Below are positions 15,145-23,843 of a stretch of DNA of 41,298 nucleotides, in pieces. This stretch comes from an uncultured bacterium. Lineage in GTDB: Bacteria; Bacteroidota; Bacteroidia; Sphingobacteriales; Sphingobacteriaceae. Below the pieces are notes generated by a model that did no database searches, had not been told where the DNA came from, and was given only the letters and a program-made list of their open reading frames with translations. Made by a program: the position numbers and the translations under genes. The stretch is taken from the NCBI GenBank assembly GCA_903828245.1, contig CAIKLP010000026.1, forward strand, positions 1 to 41,298, given 5' to 3'. Every line of letters begins with the position of its first letter. Position 1 is the first letter of the stretch.

Positions 15145-17055
15145 ATGCAATTAACCGATCACACCACCATTCCTCAGTTAATTAGAAATGTAGTTAAATA
15201 CATTCATCCGGTAGAACATACTTTTTTAATTCATAAAGTAAACGATAACTACGAAAACATTTCGTACAAAACAGCCTTAACTAAAATCGATGCAATTTCG
15301 GCATACCTCCTTAGCATTGGGGTACAGAAGACCGATCGATTAGCACTCATGATGGACAATTGTCCAGATTATATATATTTTGATCAAGCATTACAGCAAC
15401 TAGGTGCCACGAATGTATCGATCTATCCAACAGTTTCGGAACAAGATGTTGCCTATATTATCAACGATTCTAGTTCAAAAGTAATCTTGGTTGGCAATCC
15501 TTTTTTATTAAAAAAAGTATTGAAAGTGGCAGGCGAATGTTCCTCGCTAAGCCATATCATACCTGCCTTTGACGACTTTAGTAAAATCACGAAAGATGGA
15601 CAATACAATCAAACCATTCTTTCTTTAAACGATGTTATTGCCGAGGGAAATAATAAGCTAAACAGCTTTGCAAATACCATCGACGAAATGCGAGATGCTG
15701 TTACACCTAATGATATTGCTGCATTAATTTACACTTCGGGTACCACTGGAAAACCTAAAGGGGTAATGTTGACGCATTTAAATTTTGTGCACAATGTAAA
15801 AGTGAGCTTGATACATATTCCGCACATCAATAACGAAGAAACATTTTTATCTTTCTTACCGCTATCGCATGTTTTTGAACGCACTGGTACTTATCATATT
15901 TGCTTAGCGAAAGGTTGTAAAATTGCATTTGCACAAAGCCTCGAATTACTCGGTAAAAATATGATGGAAGTAAAGCCAAGCATTATGGCTTGTGTACCTC
16001 GTTTATTAGAAAAAATTCACGATAAAGCGATGAAAACGGGCTTGTCTTCGGGTGGATTGAAAACTAAAATTTTTGTTTGGGCTATAGCTTTAGGAAGTAA
16101 GTATCGCTTTGCAACCGAAGACGGAAAAAATGCCCCTATCCTTTTAAAATTACAACACCGCATTGCAGACAAATTGGTTTTCTCAAAAATCAAAGCAAAA
16201 ACAGGAGGCAATTTAAAGTTCATGATTTCGGGTGGCGCAGCTTTACCCCAAAACGTGGGAGAATTTTTTGGGAATTTAGGCATTAAAGTGTTAGAAGGTT
16301 ATGGCCTAACCGAAACAGCACCTGTAATGGCAGTGACAGAATTTCATCGTCAGGTTTATGGTACCGTGGGTCGTGTGGTTCCAGAATTAACAATAGGCAT
16401 ACAAAATGCCGATACCAAAGAGATTTATACCGAACAAACTTGGCAAACTTTTGATCCAAATTTTGAAAGTGTTGAAGGCGAAATTATTTTAAAAGGGCCG
16501 AATGTAATGAAAGGCTATTGGAACAAACCCGAAGAAACAGCCGCTGTAATTGATGCAGATGGCTGGTTTCATACAGGTGATGTTGGAAAATTCTACAAAG
16601 GAAATTTAAAAATTACGGATCGTATTAAAAACATGATCGTGAATTCTTTTGGAAAAAATGTGTATCCTACTCCAATCGAAAACACCTATTTAAAGTCAGC
16701 AAAAATTGACCAAATATTTTTAATTGGTGATAAGCAAGAATACATCACTGCCATTATTGTTCCTTCGAAAGAAAGTTTACAAGAACAATTTAATTTAACA
16801 GAATCATTCTTTCAAGAAAAGGAGGCATTTATTAAAAATGCCGAAATGCAGGCTTGGGTTAATGAAGATGTAAAAAAACTATCGAACGAATTGGCAAAGT
16901 ATGAAAGAATTAAAAACTTCATCCTTAAAAGAAATCCATTTACGATTGAAGATGGCGAAATAACCCCAACCCTTAAAACCAAAAGAAAGGTAATTGAAAC
17001 GAAGTTTAGCAGCGAAATTGCTGCCATGTACCAAGACGAAGAAATGCCGGATTAA
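15145..17055 (+). CDS. Long-chain fatty acid-CoA ligase (AMP-forming)
   Basis: 636-aa adenylate-forming enzyme activating long-chain fatty acids to acyl-CoA by way of acyl-AMP. The P-loop LIYTSGTTGKPKGVMLTH lies near residues 192-209. FLPLSHVFERTG, GGAALPQ, the adenylate motif GYGLTETAP (~388-396), and GWFHTGDVGKF followed by ITDRIKNMIVNSFGKNVYP are all present; the last is the fatty-acyl-CoA-synthetase signature. The ATG at 15145 starts 17 bases after the isc terminator. It stands alone between that terminator and the tRNA gene. Membrane association is typical of the family but no helix is obvious. Confidence 0.92.
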   Translation: MQLTDHTTIPQLIRNVVKYIHPVEHTFLIHKVNDNYENISYKTALTKIDAISAYLLSIGVQKTDRLALMMDNCPDYIYFDQALQQLGATNVSIYPTVSEQDVAYIINDSSSKVILVGNPFLLKKVLKVAGECSSLSHIIPAFDDFSKITKDGQYNQTILSLNDVIAEGNNKLNSFANTIDEMRDAVTPNDIAALIYTSGTTGKPKGVMLTHLNFVHNVKVSLIHIPHINNEETFLSFLPLSHVFERTGTYHICLAKGCKIAFAQSLELLGKNMMEVKPSIMACVPRLLEKIHDKAMKTGLSSGGLKTKIFVWAIALGSKYRFATEDGKNAPILLKLQHRIADKLVFSKIKAKTGGNLKFMISGGAALPQNVGEFFGNLGIKVLEGYGLTETAPVMAVTEFHRQVYGTVGRVVPELTIGIQNADTKEIYTEQTWQTFDPNFESVEGEIILKGPNVMKGYWNKPEETAAVIDADGWFHTGDVGKFYKGNLKITDRIKNMIVNSFGKNVYPTPIENTYLKSAKIDQIFLIGDKQEYITAIIVPSKESLQEQFNLTESFFQEKEAFIKNAEMQAWVNEDVKKLSNELAKYERIKNFILKRNPFTIEDGEITPTLKTKRKVIETKFSSEIAAMYQDEEMPD

Positions 17056-17117
17056 TTCCTATTTTTAAATATTGATTGGATTTTTAGACATATTTGCGTA
17101 GAATTGCATCCGATTTA

Positions 17118-17191
17118 GGGCCCATAGCTCAGTTGGTTAGAGTAGGAGACTCATAATCTTTTGGTCGCAGGTTCGAGCCCTGCTGGGCCCA
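17118..17191 (+). tRNA. tRNA-Met (anticodon CAT)
   Basis: Complete 74-nt cloverleaf: acceptor GGGCCCA/TGGGCCC, D arm GCTC-AGTTGGTTA-GAGT, anticodon arm GGAGA-CTCATAA-TCTTT, T arm GCAGG-TTCGAGC-CCTGC, discriminator A, CCA not encoded. The acceptor is fully paired, so this is not an initiator. Elongator Met is the default, but a CAT anticodon may also be a lysidine-modified tRNA-Ile2. Three G-U pairs occur, two at the base of the anticodon stem and one in the D stem, which is more than usual. Confidence 0.9.
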
Positions 17192-17195
17192 CATC

Positions 17196-17223
17196 AAAAA
17201 GCAGGATTTATCCTGCTTTTTTT
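17196..17223 (+). terminator. Terminator after the tRNA gene
   Basis: AAAAAGCAGGA and TCCTGCTTTTT form an 11-bp stem with a TTTA loop, followed by more T. It begins four bases after the tRNA 3' end. Confidence 0.88.
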
Positions 17224-17290
17224 GCTTTAAAAGCTAATCTCAAATTATTATCTTAGCCTTCAGCTTTAAAATTTCTACCCTTTTTTATAA

Positions 17291-17923
17291 ATGATAAAAA
17301 ATATAATTTTCGACTACGGTGCGGTCATCTTTGATATAGACCATCAACTTACCATACAAGCCTTTAAAGACATTGGCTTGCAAGCCGAAAATGATTTTTT
17401 TGGACATTTAGCTCAAAATCCAATTTTTGATTTATTTGAAAAAGGGGAAATAACTGCTATCGAATTTCGTAATGGTATTCGAGCATTAATACCTACACCA
17501 TTAACAGATAATGACATTGACGAGGCATGGAATAAAATGTTACTAGGCATTCCCTCTGGCAATCTAGAAATCCTCCTACTCGCAAAAAATAATTACCGTA
17601 CTTTTTTATTAAGCAATAACAACGTTATCCATTACGAATGGATTTTAAAATATTTATTAGCCGAATTTCAGCTAATCAATGGCATGTCCGATTATTTTGA
17701 AAAAGATTATTATTCTCATTTAATGGGTATGCGTAAACCCAATGCCGATATTTTTGAGTTTGTACTTCAAGCGCATGGGTTAAACAAATCCGAAACCCTA
17801 TTTATAGACGATAGTCCTCAACACATTGCCACGGCTAAACAATTGGGCCTTCATACGCATTTAATGCTTAAAGAAGACCAATTACTCGACATCGTAACAA
17901 ATGCCCATCATTTTAACGCTTAA
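17291..17923 (+). CDS. HAD-superfamily phosphatase, YihX-like
   Basis: 210-aa haloacid-dehalogenase-fold protein. Motif I is FDYGAVIFDID with nucleophile Asp8; the position two residues on is Gly rather than the usual acid/base Asp, the same FDxGxV pattern as in YihX-type sugar-phosphate phosphatases. Motif II is FLLSNNN (~107-113), motif III the Lys in MRKPNADIF (~154), and motif IV LFIDDSPQHIATA (~179-191). A helical cap lies between motifs I and II. The substrate cannot be read from sequence; a small sugar phosphate is likely. Monocistronic, between the tRNA terminator and a possible operator at 17946. Confidence 0.85.
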   Translation: MIKNIIFDYGAVIFDIDHQLTIQAFKDIGLQAENDFFGHLAQNPIFDLFEKGEITAIEFRNGIRALIPTPLTDNDIDEAWNKMLLGIPSGNLEILLLAKNNYRTFLLSNNNVIHYEWILKYLLAEFQLINGMSDYFEKDYYSHLMGMRKPNADIFEFVLQAHGLNKSETLFIDDSPQHIATAKQLGLHTHLMLKEDQLLDIVTNAHHFNA

Positions 17924-17945
17924 AATGTTAAATATTGACAATTAC

Positions 17946-17959
17946 CTGACAAATGTCAG
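17946..17959. promoter_or_regulatory. Perfect short palindrome, possible operator
   Basis: CTGACA-AA-TGTCAG is a 6-bp inverted repeat, 22 bases upstream of a TATTTTTG element and 45 bases before the PD40 start. No T tract follows, so it is unlikely to be a terminator for the HAD gene; a dimeric repressor or activator site is possible. Confidence 0.35.
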
Positions 17960-17981
17960 CTAATGTTAGTGCTGCAAGTGT

Positions 17982-17989
17982 TATTTTTG
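17982..17989 (+). promoter_or_regulatory. Candidate -7 element for the PD40/M28 pair
   Basis: TATTTTTG matches TAnnTTTG and ends 15 bases before the ATG at 18005. No TTTG is found at the right distance upstream, so the promoter may need an activator, or the match may be chance in AT-rich DNA. Confidence 0.4.
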
Positions 17990-18004
17990 ATTCAAATTTA
18001 TAAA

Positions 18005-19054
18005 ATGAAAAGAATCTTATTCCTTGCCTTTGCTTTTACTAGCCAATTGGTTTTTGCACAAGCAAATATTGAACCTCATTTAAAAAACATTCAACAATTA
18101 ACTTATGGCGGAGATAATGCGGAAGCTTATTTTAGTTTTGATGGAAAAAATTTATCTTTTCAATCAAACAATGCCAAGTGGGGATTAAAATGTGACCAGA
18201 TTTTCAATATGAAAATTAAACTTGCAGCTAAAGATACTAGCTATTTGCCTGCCATGATTTCTACTGGAAAAGGCAGGACTACTTGTTCTTTTTTTATGCC
18301 TAATAATAAAGAAATTTTATATGCTTCTACGCATTTAGCCGGAGCCGAATGCCCTGCTCCGCCTGCACCTCGCGCCGATCGTAAATATTTATGGCAAGTT
18401 TCTCCAAGCTACGATATTTTTGTAGCAAATTTAAAAGGAACCATTACCAAGCAATTAACTAATTCGCCTGGCTATGATGCAGAAGCTACGGTATCTCCTA
18501 CTGGCGATAAAATTGTTTTTACCTCTGATCGTTCGGGCGATTTAGAATTATGGACCATGAATATTGATGGAACAGATCAAAAGCAAATTACATTTGGCTT
18601 AGGTTATGATGGCGGTGCATTCTTTTCGCCTGATGGCAAGAAACTTGTTTTTAGAGCTTCTAGACCTACCACAACAGAAGAGGTAGAAGAATATAAAACA
18701 TTACTATCGGAAGGGCTTGTAGCCCCTACCAATATGGAAATATACACTTGCAATGTGGATGGTTCTGCCTTAAACCAAGTAACCAATTTAGGCAAAGCCA
18801 ATTGGGCGCCATTTTTCACACCCGATGGAGAACACATTGTATTTTCTTCTAACCACCATTCTAGTAAAGGATACGATTTTCAATTGTTTTATATTAAAGA
18901 AGATGGCACAGGATTAGAACGCGTCACCAACAAAAGTATGTTTAACGCATTTCCCATGTTTTCGCCAAATGGAAAGAAAATTGTTTTTTCTTCTAACAGA
19001 AATAACCACGGTACCAAAGACACCAATTTGTTTATTGCAGATTGGGTTGAATAA
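18005..19054 (+). CDS. Secreted TolB-like PD40 beta-propeller protein
   Basis: 349-aa exported protein. The start at 18005 gives the signal peptide MKRILFLAFAFTSQLVFA; the longer frame from 17963 would hide it. Repeated blades contain PD40/WD40-like motifs: YFSFDGKNLSFQSN, ATVSPTGDKIVFTSDRSGDL, AFFSPDGKKLVFRASR, PFFTPDGEHIVFSSNHHS and PMFSPNGKKIVFSSNRN, so about six blades. Such propellers bind protein partners or peptides in the periplasm or outside the cell. It lies 6 bp before an M28 peptidase gene, suggesting it helps that enzyme or that the two act together. It is not canonical TolB, since the TolB N-terminal domain is missing. Confidence 0.85.
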   Translation: MKRILFLAFAFTSQLVFAQANIEPHLKNIQQLTYGGDNAEAYFSFDGKNLSFQSNNAKWGLKCDQIFNMKIKLAAKDTSYLPAMISTGKGRTTCSFFMPNNKEILYASTHLAGAECPAPPAPRADRKYLWQVSPSYDIFVANLKGTITKQLTNSPGYDAEATVSPTGDKIVFTSDRSGDLELWTMNIDGTDQKQITFGLGYDGGAFFSPDGKKLVFRASRPTTTEEVEEYKTLLSEGLVAPTNMEIYTCNVDGSALNQVTNLGKANWAPFFTPDGEHIVFSSNHHSSKGYDFQLFYIKEDGTGLERVTNKSMFNAFPMFSPNGKKIVFSSNRNNHGTKDTNLFIADWVE

Positions 19055-19060
19055 TTAATT

Positions 19061-20296
19061 ATGAAAAAAACTACACTTATATTATTTGCATTATTCATTT
19101 TTGTGCAAACAAGTTTTGCGCAAACCGATGCCAAAAGAATTCAAAAAGACATTGAATACCTTAGCCACGATAAGTTACAGGGCAGATACCCTGGCACTAA
19201 ACAAGAATTAGTAGCGGCAAAGTACATCATTCAATCTTTTAAAAAATCAGGCATTGCCCCTAAAGGTACGGTAGGTTACTTGCAAGCCTTTCCTTTAAAA
19301 TCGAGTAGCAACCCACATGCTTCGGATTCTGATATGACCAGCGTTGGTACTGCACATAATGTAATTGGTTATTTAGATAACCAAGCAAAATATACCATCG
19401 TTATTGGTGCGCATTACGATCATTTAGGATTAGGTTTAGCGGGTAATTCTTTAGATCCAAATCCGAAAAATAAAATACACAATGGCGCAGACGATAATGC
19501 TTCGGGTACCGCTGGCGTAATGGAATTGGCCAGAATATTTAGTCAAAATAATTATACAGAAAATGTAAACTTTTTATTCATTTGTTTTTCTGCAGAAGAA
19601 GAAGGTTTATTGGGTTCAAAATATTTCACTAATAATCCTACTATTAATTTAAATTCGATTACTTGTATGCTCAACATGGATATGATTGGTCGATTAAATG
19701 ATTCTACTAAAAAAATTGTTTTATCGGGTGTAGGTACTAGCCCAATGTTTGGCAATATTTTATCGAATGTGGTAGCAAATATTAGCTACAAAGCAGATTC
19801 AGCAGGAATGGGCCCTTCGGACCACGCTTCTTTTTATTTAAAAGATATTCCTGTATTACATTTTTATACTGGCACGCATTACGATTACCATAAACCGAGC
19901 GACGATGCGAATAAAATTAATGCACAAGGCGAAGTTGCCGTGATAGATTTTGTGGCGAGTATTGCCAAACAAATTGCAAAGTATCCCGAAAAACTCACTT
20001 TCCGTCAAACTAAAAACAATATTAGCACAGGCAGTAGTACTTTTAAAGTAACGCTGGGTGTTATACCAGACTACGCTTTCGACGGCGATGGACTTAGATT
20101 AGATGGCGTTTCGGAAGGCAAGCCAGCTTCCAAAGCAGGTTTAAAAACAGGCGATATAATTGTAAAGATGGGTCCACTGGCTATTCACAATATTCAAGAT
20201 TATATGAAAGGCTTGGGTATGTTTAGCAAAGGAGAAATCGTAACAATTAGTATTTTAAGAGCCAAAGAACCCCTAAACATCGCTGTAACTTTTTAA
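19061..20296 (+). CDS. Secreted M28 family zinc aminopeptidase with C-terminal PDZ domain
   Basis: 411-aa exported metallopeptidase. The signal peptide is MKKTTLILFALFIFVQTSFA. The two-zinc centre of the M28 family is complete: His118 in GAHYDHLG, bridging Asp144 in NGADDNASGT, catalytic Glu and ligand in SAEEEGLLG (179-181), Asp207 in NMDMIGR, and His273 in TGTHYDYHKPSDD. Residues ~335-411 are a PDZ domain (GDGLRLDGVSEGKPASKAGL, then GDIIVKMGP), which may pick C-terminal tails of substrates. Likely role: peptide scavenging or periplasmic protein turnover. Its 3' end is only three bases from the convergent rpoN stop. Confidence 0.93.
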   Translation: MKKTTLILFALFIFVQTSFAQTDAKRIQKDIEYLSHDKLQGRYPGTKQELVAAKYIIQSFKKSGIAPKGTVGYLQAFPLKSSSNPHASDSDMTSVGTAHNVIGYLDNQAKYTIVIGAHYDHLGLGLAGNSLDPNPKNKIHNGADDNASGTAGVMELARIFSQNNYTENVNFLFICFSAEEEGLLGSKYFTNNPTINLNSITCMLNMDMIGRLNDSTKKIVLSGVGTSPMFGNILSNVVANISYKADSAGMGPSDHASFYLKDIPVLHFYTGTHYDYHKPSDDANKINAQGEVAVIDFVASIAKQIAKYPEKLTFRQTKNNISTGSSTFKVTLGVIPDYAFDGDGLRLDGVSEGKPASKAGLKTGDIIVKMGPLAIHNIQDYMKGLGMFSKGEIVTISILRAKEPLNIAVTF

Positions 20297-20299
20297 AAT

Positions 20300-21769
20300 T
20301 TACATTTCTCTTCTTAAACGAGCAACCGGTAGGTTGAGCTGTTCGCGGTACTTTGCGATGGTTCGACGGGCAATATTATAGCCTTTTTCTTGAATTATTT
20401 CTGCCAATTTTTCGTCGGGCAATGGATTCTTTTTATCTTCTGCTGCAATGCAATTTGCTAAAATACTTTTCACTTCTCTATTCGAAACCTCTTCTCCATT
20501 ATCGGTTTGAATACCTTCTGAGAAAAAAGACTTCAATAAAAAAGTACCAAATTCTGTTTGCACATATTTACTGTTGGCCACACGCGAAACCGTGGAAATG
20601 TCCATGTCTATTTGCTCTGCAATGTCTTTCAAAATCATGGGATGCAATTTTTTATCATCTCCAGTTAAAAAATAATCATACTGAAAATTCATAATGGCAT
20701 TCATTGTTTTGATTAATGTTTGTTGTCTTTGTTTAATGGCATCAATAAACCATTTAGCCGAATCCAACTTTTGTTTTACAAATTGCACCGCTTCTTTGAG
20801 CTTTTTATCTTTTTGTTGTGCCTTATCGTAAGTCTGAAACATTTCTTGGTAAGACCTGCTCACCCTCAGTTCTGGCGCGTTCTTGGCATTTAAAGTGAGG
20901 GTTAAATATTGATCGGTTTTACGAATAATAAAATCCGGAATAATTTGTAACTGCTTTGAATTATCGGCAAAAGAATTTCCGGGTTTAGGATTTAATTTTA
21001 AAATTTCGGCAATGGCTAATTTTAATTGCGCTTCGGTTATGCCCAATACCTTTTCTAATTTATCGTAATGCTTACGCGTAAATTCTTCGAGGTAATTGGT
21101 TACAATATTTTTGGCAATTTTTACCGATAGCTTTGCAGAAGATTTTCTGTTGAGTTGCAAGAGTAAACATTCTTGTAAGTCTCTGGCACCTACTCCTGCT
21201 GGATCAAAGCCTTGTATTAATTTTAATAAATGTTCAATTTCTTGAACAGTAGTAGTAATATTTTGAGAAAAAGCAAGGTCGTCTACTAATGCAATTAATG
21301 GGCGACGCAAATAACCGTCGTCGTCTAAACTGCCAAGAATGTGTTCGGCCAATAAGTATTCGTGGTCTGCTAAAACATTTAAATTTAATTGTGTTTGTAA
21401 GATTTCGTGAAAAGAAGTGGTAATGGCTACCGGCATTTCTCTTTGCTCTTCGTCGTCCGAATCGTAATCCGACATCGATTTATAACCATCGTCTAGGTCG
21501 TCGTCTTGCAGGTAATCATCGATGTTAAATTCATCTGTTTCGGCATTTTCGACTTTTTCTTCCGGCATTTCGTTGTCATCTTCGAGCGAATATTCTGGAA
21601 TTTCGTCTGCAGAAGACAAACTACCATCTTCTAAAGCAGGGTTCTCTTCTAATTCCTCTTTTATTCTAGAATCGAGCAAAACAGTCGGTATCTGCAACAA
21701 CTTAATAAATTGAATTTGCTGCGGAGATAATTTCTGTAAGAGCTTTAAATGTAAATTCTGCTTTAACAT
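20300..21769 (-). CDS. rpoN: RNA polymerase sigma-54 factor
   Basis: 489-aa alternative sigma factor, active only with an AAA+ activator protein. The N-terminal activator-interacting region I is Gln/Leu-rich (MLKQNLHLKLLQKLSPQQIQ), region II is very acidic (~60-115), then come the core-binding domain and the HTH. The RpoN box is at the end (ARRTIAKYREQLNLP). The start at 21769 fits family region I; a further 15 upstream codons (to 21814) are open but look like promoter DNA. Divergent from asnS, convergent with the M28 gene. No enhancer-binding protein is encoded in this window. Confidence 0.96.
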   Translation of the reverse strand: MLKQNLHLKLLQKLSPQQIQFIKLLQIPTVLLDSRIKEELEENPALEDGSLSSADEIPEYSLEDDNEMPEEKVENAETDEFNIDDYLQDDDLDDGYKSMSDYDSDDEEQREMPVAITTSFHEILQTQLNLNVLADHEYLLAEHILGSLDDDGYLRRPLIALVDDLAFSQNITTTVQEIEHLLKLIQGFDPAGVGARDLQECLLLQLNRKSSAKLSVKIAKNIVTNYLEEFTRKHYDKLEKVLGITEAQLKLAIAEILKLNPKPGNSFADNSKQLQIIPDFIIRKTDQYLTLTLNAKNAPELRVSRSYQEMFQTYDKAQQKDKKLKEAVQFVKQKLDSAKWFIDAIKQRQQTLIKTMNAIMNFQYDYFLTGDDKKLHPMILKDIAEQIDMDISTVSRVANSKYVQTEFGTFLLKSFFSEGIQTDNGEEVSNREVKSILANCIAAEDKKNPLPDEKLAEIIQEKGYNIARRTIAKYREQLNLPVARLRREM

Positions 21770-21814
21770 ACGAGGTAATTCATTCGAAAATACAATAAAA
21801 ATAGGAAAAATCAC

Positions 21815-21822
21815 TATTTTTG
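21815..21822 (+). promoter_or_regulatory. Possible -7 element for asnS
   Basis: TATTTTTG matches TAnnTTTG and ends 31 bases before the asnS ATG, in the 84-bp gap divergent from rpoN. No convincing -33 TTTG accompanies it. Confidence 0.4.
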
Positions 21823-21853
21823 CCTTTCGGAGAAATCCTAAAATTATTCATAC

Positions 21854-23368
21854 ATGCGCTACATAAAAGATTTAAAATCTGCAGAAGGAACTGAGATTAC
21901 TTTAAAAGGTTGGGTTGCGAACAAAAGAACCGGCAAAGGTTTGGTGTTTATTATATTAAGAGATGGTTCTGGAATTTGCCAATGTGTAGTGACCGAAAAT
22001 ACCATCGACCAAGATCAATTTAACCAAGCCGATAAATTAACCATCGAAAGTTCGGTTGAAATTACCGGAATGGTGGTTAAAGATGATCGCCAAGAAGGTG
22101 GTTACGAAATTCAAGTGAGCCATATCCATGTTTACCAAGTTGCAGAAGAATATCCTATTGCTAAAAAAGCACATGGTATCGAATTCTTAATGGACAACCG
22201 TCATTTATGGTTACGCTCTAGGCGCCAATGGGCCATCATGAAAATTAGGAATAGTATTATTTTTGCTATACACGAATTTTTTCAACAAGAAGGTTTTGTG
22301 CAAATGGATGCACCAATATTTACAGGCAATGCTTGCGAAGGCACCACCAATTTATTTGAAACCGAGTTTTACGATATGCCTGCTTATTTGTCGCAATCGG
22401 GCCAATTATATGGCGAAGCGATGGCCATGGCCATGGGCAAAATTTATACTTTCGGTCCAACTTTTAGAGCAGAAAAATCTAAAACACGCCGTCACTTATC
22501 AGAGTTTTGGATGATCGAACCAGAAATGGCTTTCTATGATTTAGATCAAAACATGGATTTAATAGAGTCGTTTTTAAAATTAGTAGTTGGAAAAGTATTG
22601 ACACAATGCGAACTAGAATTAGCCGTAATTGAAAGAGATACTACTGTATTAAAAAATATCGTTCAAACATTCCCTCGTATTCCATATGCCGATGCCGTTA
22701 AAATGATTAAAGGCGAATTAGATGTGAATGGAAAAAATTCGATTAAAACTTTAGAAGAAGATTTAGTAAAAGTAAGCGCTCGCATCGACGAAATCAATGC
22801 AGAAATTATAGATAGAGAAACTAAAATTGCTACCCCTGGATTAAAAAAAGGCGAAGTAAATTTCCATGTTACTAAAGTGGCTAGCCTAAGAGAGGAATTA
22901 AAAGATTGCGAAGAAAACCAAAAAAATATTCCGCAGTGGTTACAGTCTGCACGTAATTTTAAAGATGGAGAAGATTTTGGCGGTTCGGACGAAACGGTGT
23001 TAACCAGACTATTCGATACGCCAATTATGGTTTATGATTGGCCACATGAAGTAAAAGCATTTTACTTAAAACGCTCAAATGATAGTCGTTATGCAAAAGG
23101 AGTAGATGTATTAGCTCCCGAAGGTTATGGCGAAATTGTAGGTGGTGGCGAAAGAGAAACCGACAAAGACCTATTAATTTCTAAAATAAAAGAACATGAT
23201 TTACCTATGGATGCCTTTGAATGGTATTTAGACTTGAGAAGATATGGTTCGGTTCCTCATGCCGGCTTTGGATTGGGTTTAGAAAGATTGGTTGCCTGGG
23301 TTTGTAAACTTCCACATGTGCGCGAATCGATTCCGTTCCCAAGAATGTATGGTCGACTTTTACCATAA
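21854..23368 (+). CDS. asnS: Asparaginyl-tRNA synthetase, with an ~85-residue insertion
   Basis: 504-aa class IIb synthetase charging tRNA-Asn. Residues 1-105 are the OB-fold anticodon domain. The catalytic domain has FLMDNRHLWLRSRRQ (111-125), motif 2 in FGPTFRAEKSKTRRHLSEFW (200-219) and motif 3 in GFGLGLERLVAW (471-482). Compared with the ~466-residue E. coli enzyme, residues ~288-372 are extra: a charged, probably coiled-coil segment (KTLEEDLVKVSARIDEINAE, KVASLREELKDCEENQKNI) between YADAVKMI and the strand before the amino-acid-binding region. The frame is intact on both sides, so it is a true insertion. Asn rather than Asp specificity is supported by close overall agreement with AsnS. 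Confidence 0.95.
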   Translation: MRYIKDLKSAEGTEITLKGWVANKRTGKGLVFIILRDGSGICQCVVTENTIDQDQFNQADKLTIESSVEITGMVVKDDRQEGGYEIQVSHIHVYQVAEEYPIAKKAHGIEFLMDNRHLWLRSRRQWAIMKIRNSIIFAIHEFFQQEGFVQMDAPIFTGNACEGTTNLFETEFYDMPAYLSQSGQLYGEAMAMAMGKIYTFGPTFRAEKSKTRRHLSEFWMIEPEMAFYDLDQNMDLIESFLKLVVGKVLTQCELELAVIERDTTVLKNIVQTFPRIPYADAVKMIKGELDVNGKNSIKTLEEDLVKVSARIDEINAEIIDRETKIATPGLKKGEVNFHVTKVASLREELKDCEENQKNIPQWLQSARNFKDGEDFGGSDETVLTRLFDTPIMVYDWPHEVKAFYLKRSNDSRYAKGVDVLAPEGYGEIVGGGERETDKDLLISKIKEHDLPMDAFEWYLDLRRYGSVPHAGFGLGLERLVAWVCKLPHVRESIPFPRMYGRLLP

Positions 23369-23389
23369 ATGTGAGTTTTTGAGTGAAAA

Positions 23390-23457
23390 TGACCAAAAAA
23401 GGCTCGTTTTTGCTCAAAAATAGGTCAAAATTGGTCAAAAATTGCAAAAATGACCAA
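23390..23457. repeat. Short repeats TGACCAA / TTGGTCA downstream of asnS
   Basis: TGACCAA occurs at 23390-23396 and 23451-23457, with its complement TTGGTCA at 23431-23437 and a partial GGTCAAAA at 23423. The centre copy can pair with either side, giving two exclusive hairpins with 7-bp stems. There is no T tract, so this is not an ordinary terminator. It may be a weak 3' structure of asnS or a site upstream of the rpmH promoter. Confidence 0.45.
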
Positions 23458-23490
23458 ACGCATTTATTCTATTTTAAATGCAAAATAAAA

Positions 23491-23521
23491 TTGCTTAACC
23501 AAAAAAGCTTAGCTATATTTG
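23491..23521 (+). promoter_or_regulatory. Promoter of the rpmH operon
   Basis: TTG (23491-23493), 20 bases, then TATATTTG (23514-23521): a good Bacteroidota pair. The leader to the rpmH ATG would be about 80 bases, long for this window, leaving room for translational control. Confidence 0.7.
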
Positions 23522-23606
23522 CATCCTTGTTTTACATAAGGCTAGCAGCATATTATTAGCAAAAGGCCACAAGTTTAACATCAAAAATTAGATAAAATAC
23601 AAAGAA

Positions 23607-23765
23607 ATGAAACGTACATTCCAACCATCACAAAGAAAAAGAAGAAACAAACACGGTTTCAGAGAAAGAATGTCTTCTGCAAACGGACGTAGAGTTTTAG
23701 CTTCAAGAAGAGCTAAAGGAAGAAAAAGATTAACAGTTTCTGACGAAGGAAAGCATAAGAGATAG
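23607..23765 (+). CDS. rpmH: 50S ribosomal protein L34
   Basis: 52-aa ribosomal protein. [20 protein letters not shown] followed by [20 protein letters not shown] is the near-invariant L34 sequence, very rich in Arg and Lys. A few extra residues follow ([11 protein letters not shown]). It precedes rnpA as in most bacteria, but dnaA, dnaN and oriC features are absent, as is usual for Bacteroidota. Confidence 0.97.
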   Translation: MKRTFQPSQRKRRNKHGFRERMSSANGRRVLASRRAKGRKRLTVSDEGKHKR

Positions 23766-23843
23766 TAAATTTCGGTGAGCAGCAAGATTGTGGCGCTTAA
23801 CATCGATTGATTCGATTATTAAACCCCTATCGTGCATTACCCA

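Noticed and set aside
16246-16253. CCCCAAAA, a single telomere-like unit in the acyl-CoA ligase gene
   Set aside because: One unit only, inside the conserved coding sequence GGAALPQ; chance.
21770-21814. 15 extra N-terminal residues for RpoN
   Set aside because: Sigma-54 region I begins at MLKQN; the extension is AT-rich intergenic sequence shared with the divergent asnS promoter.
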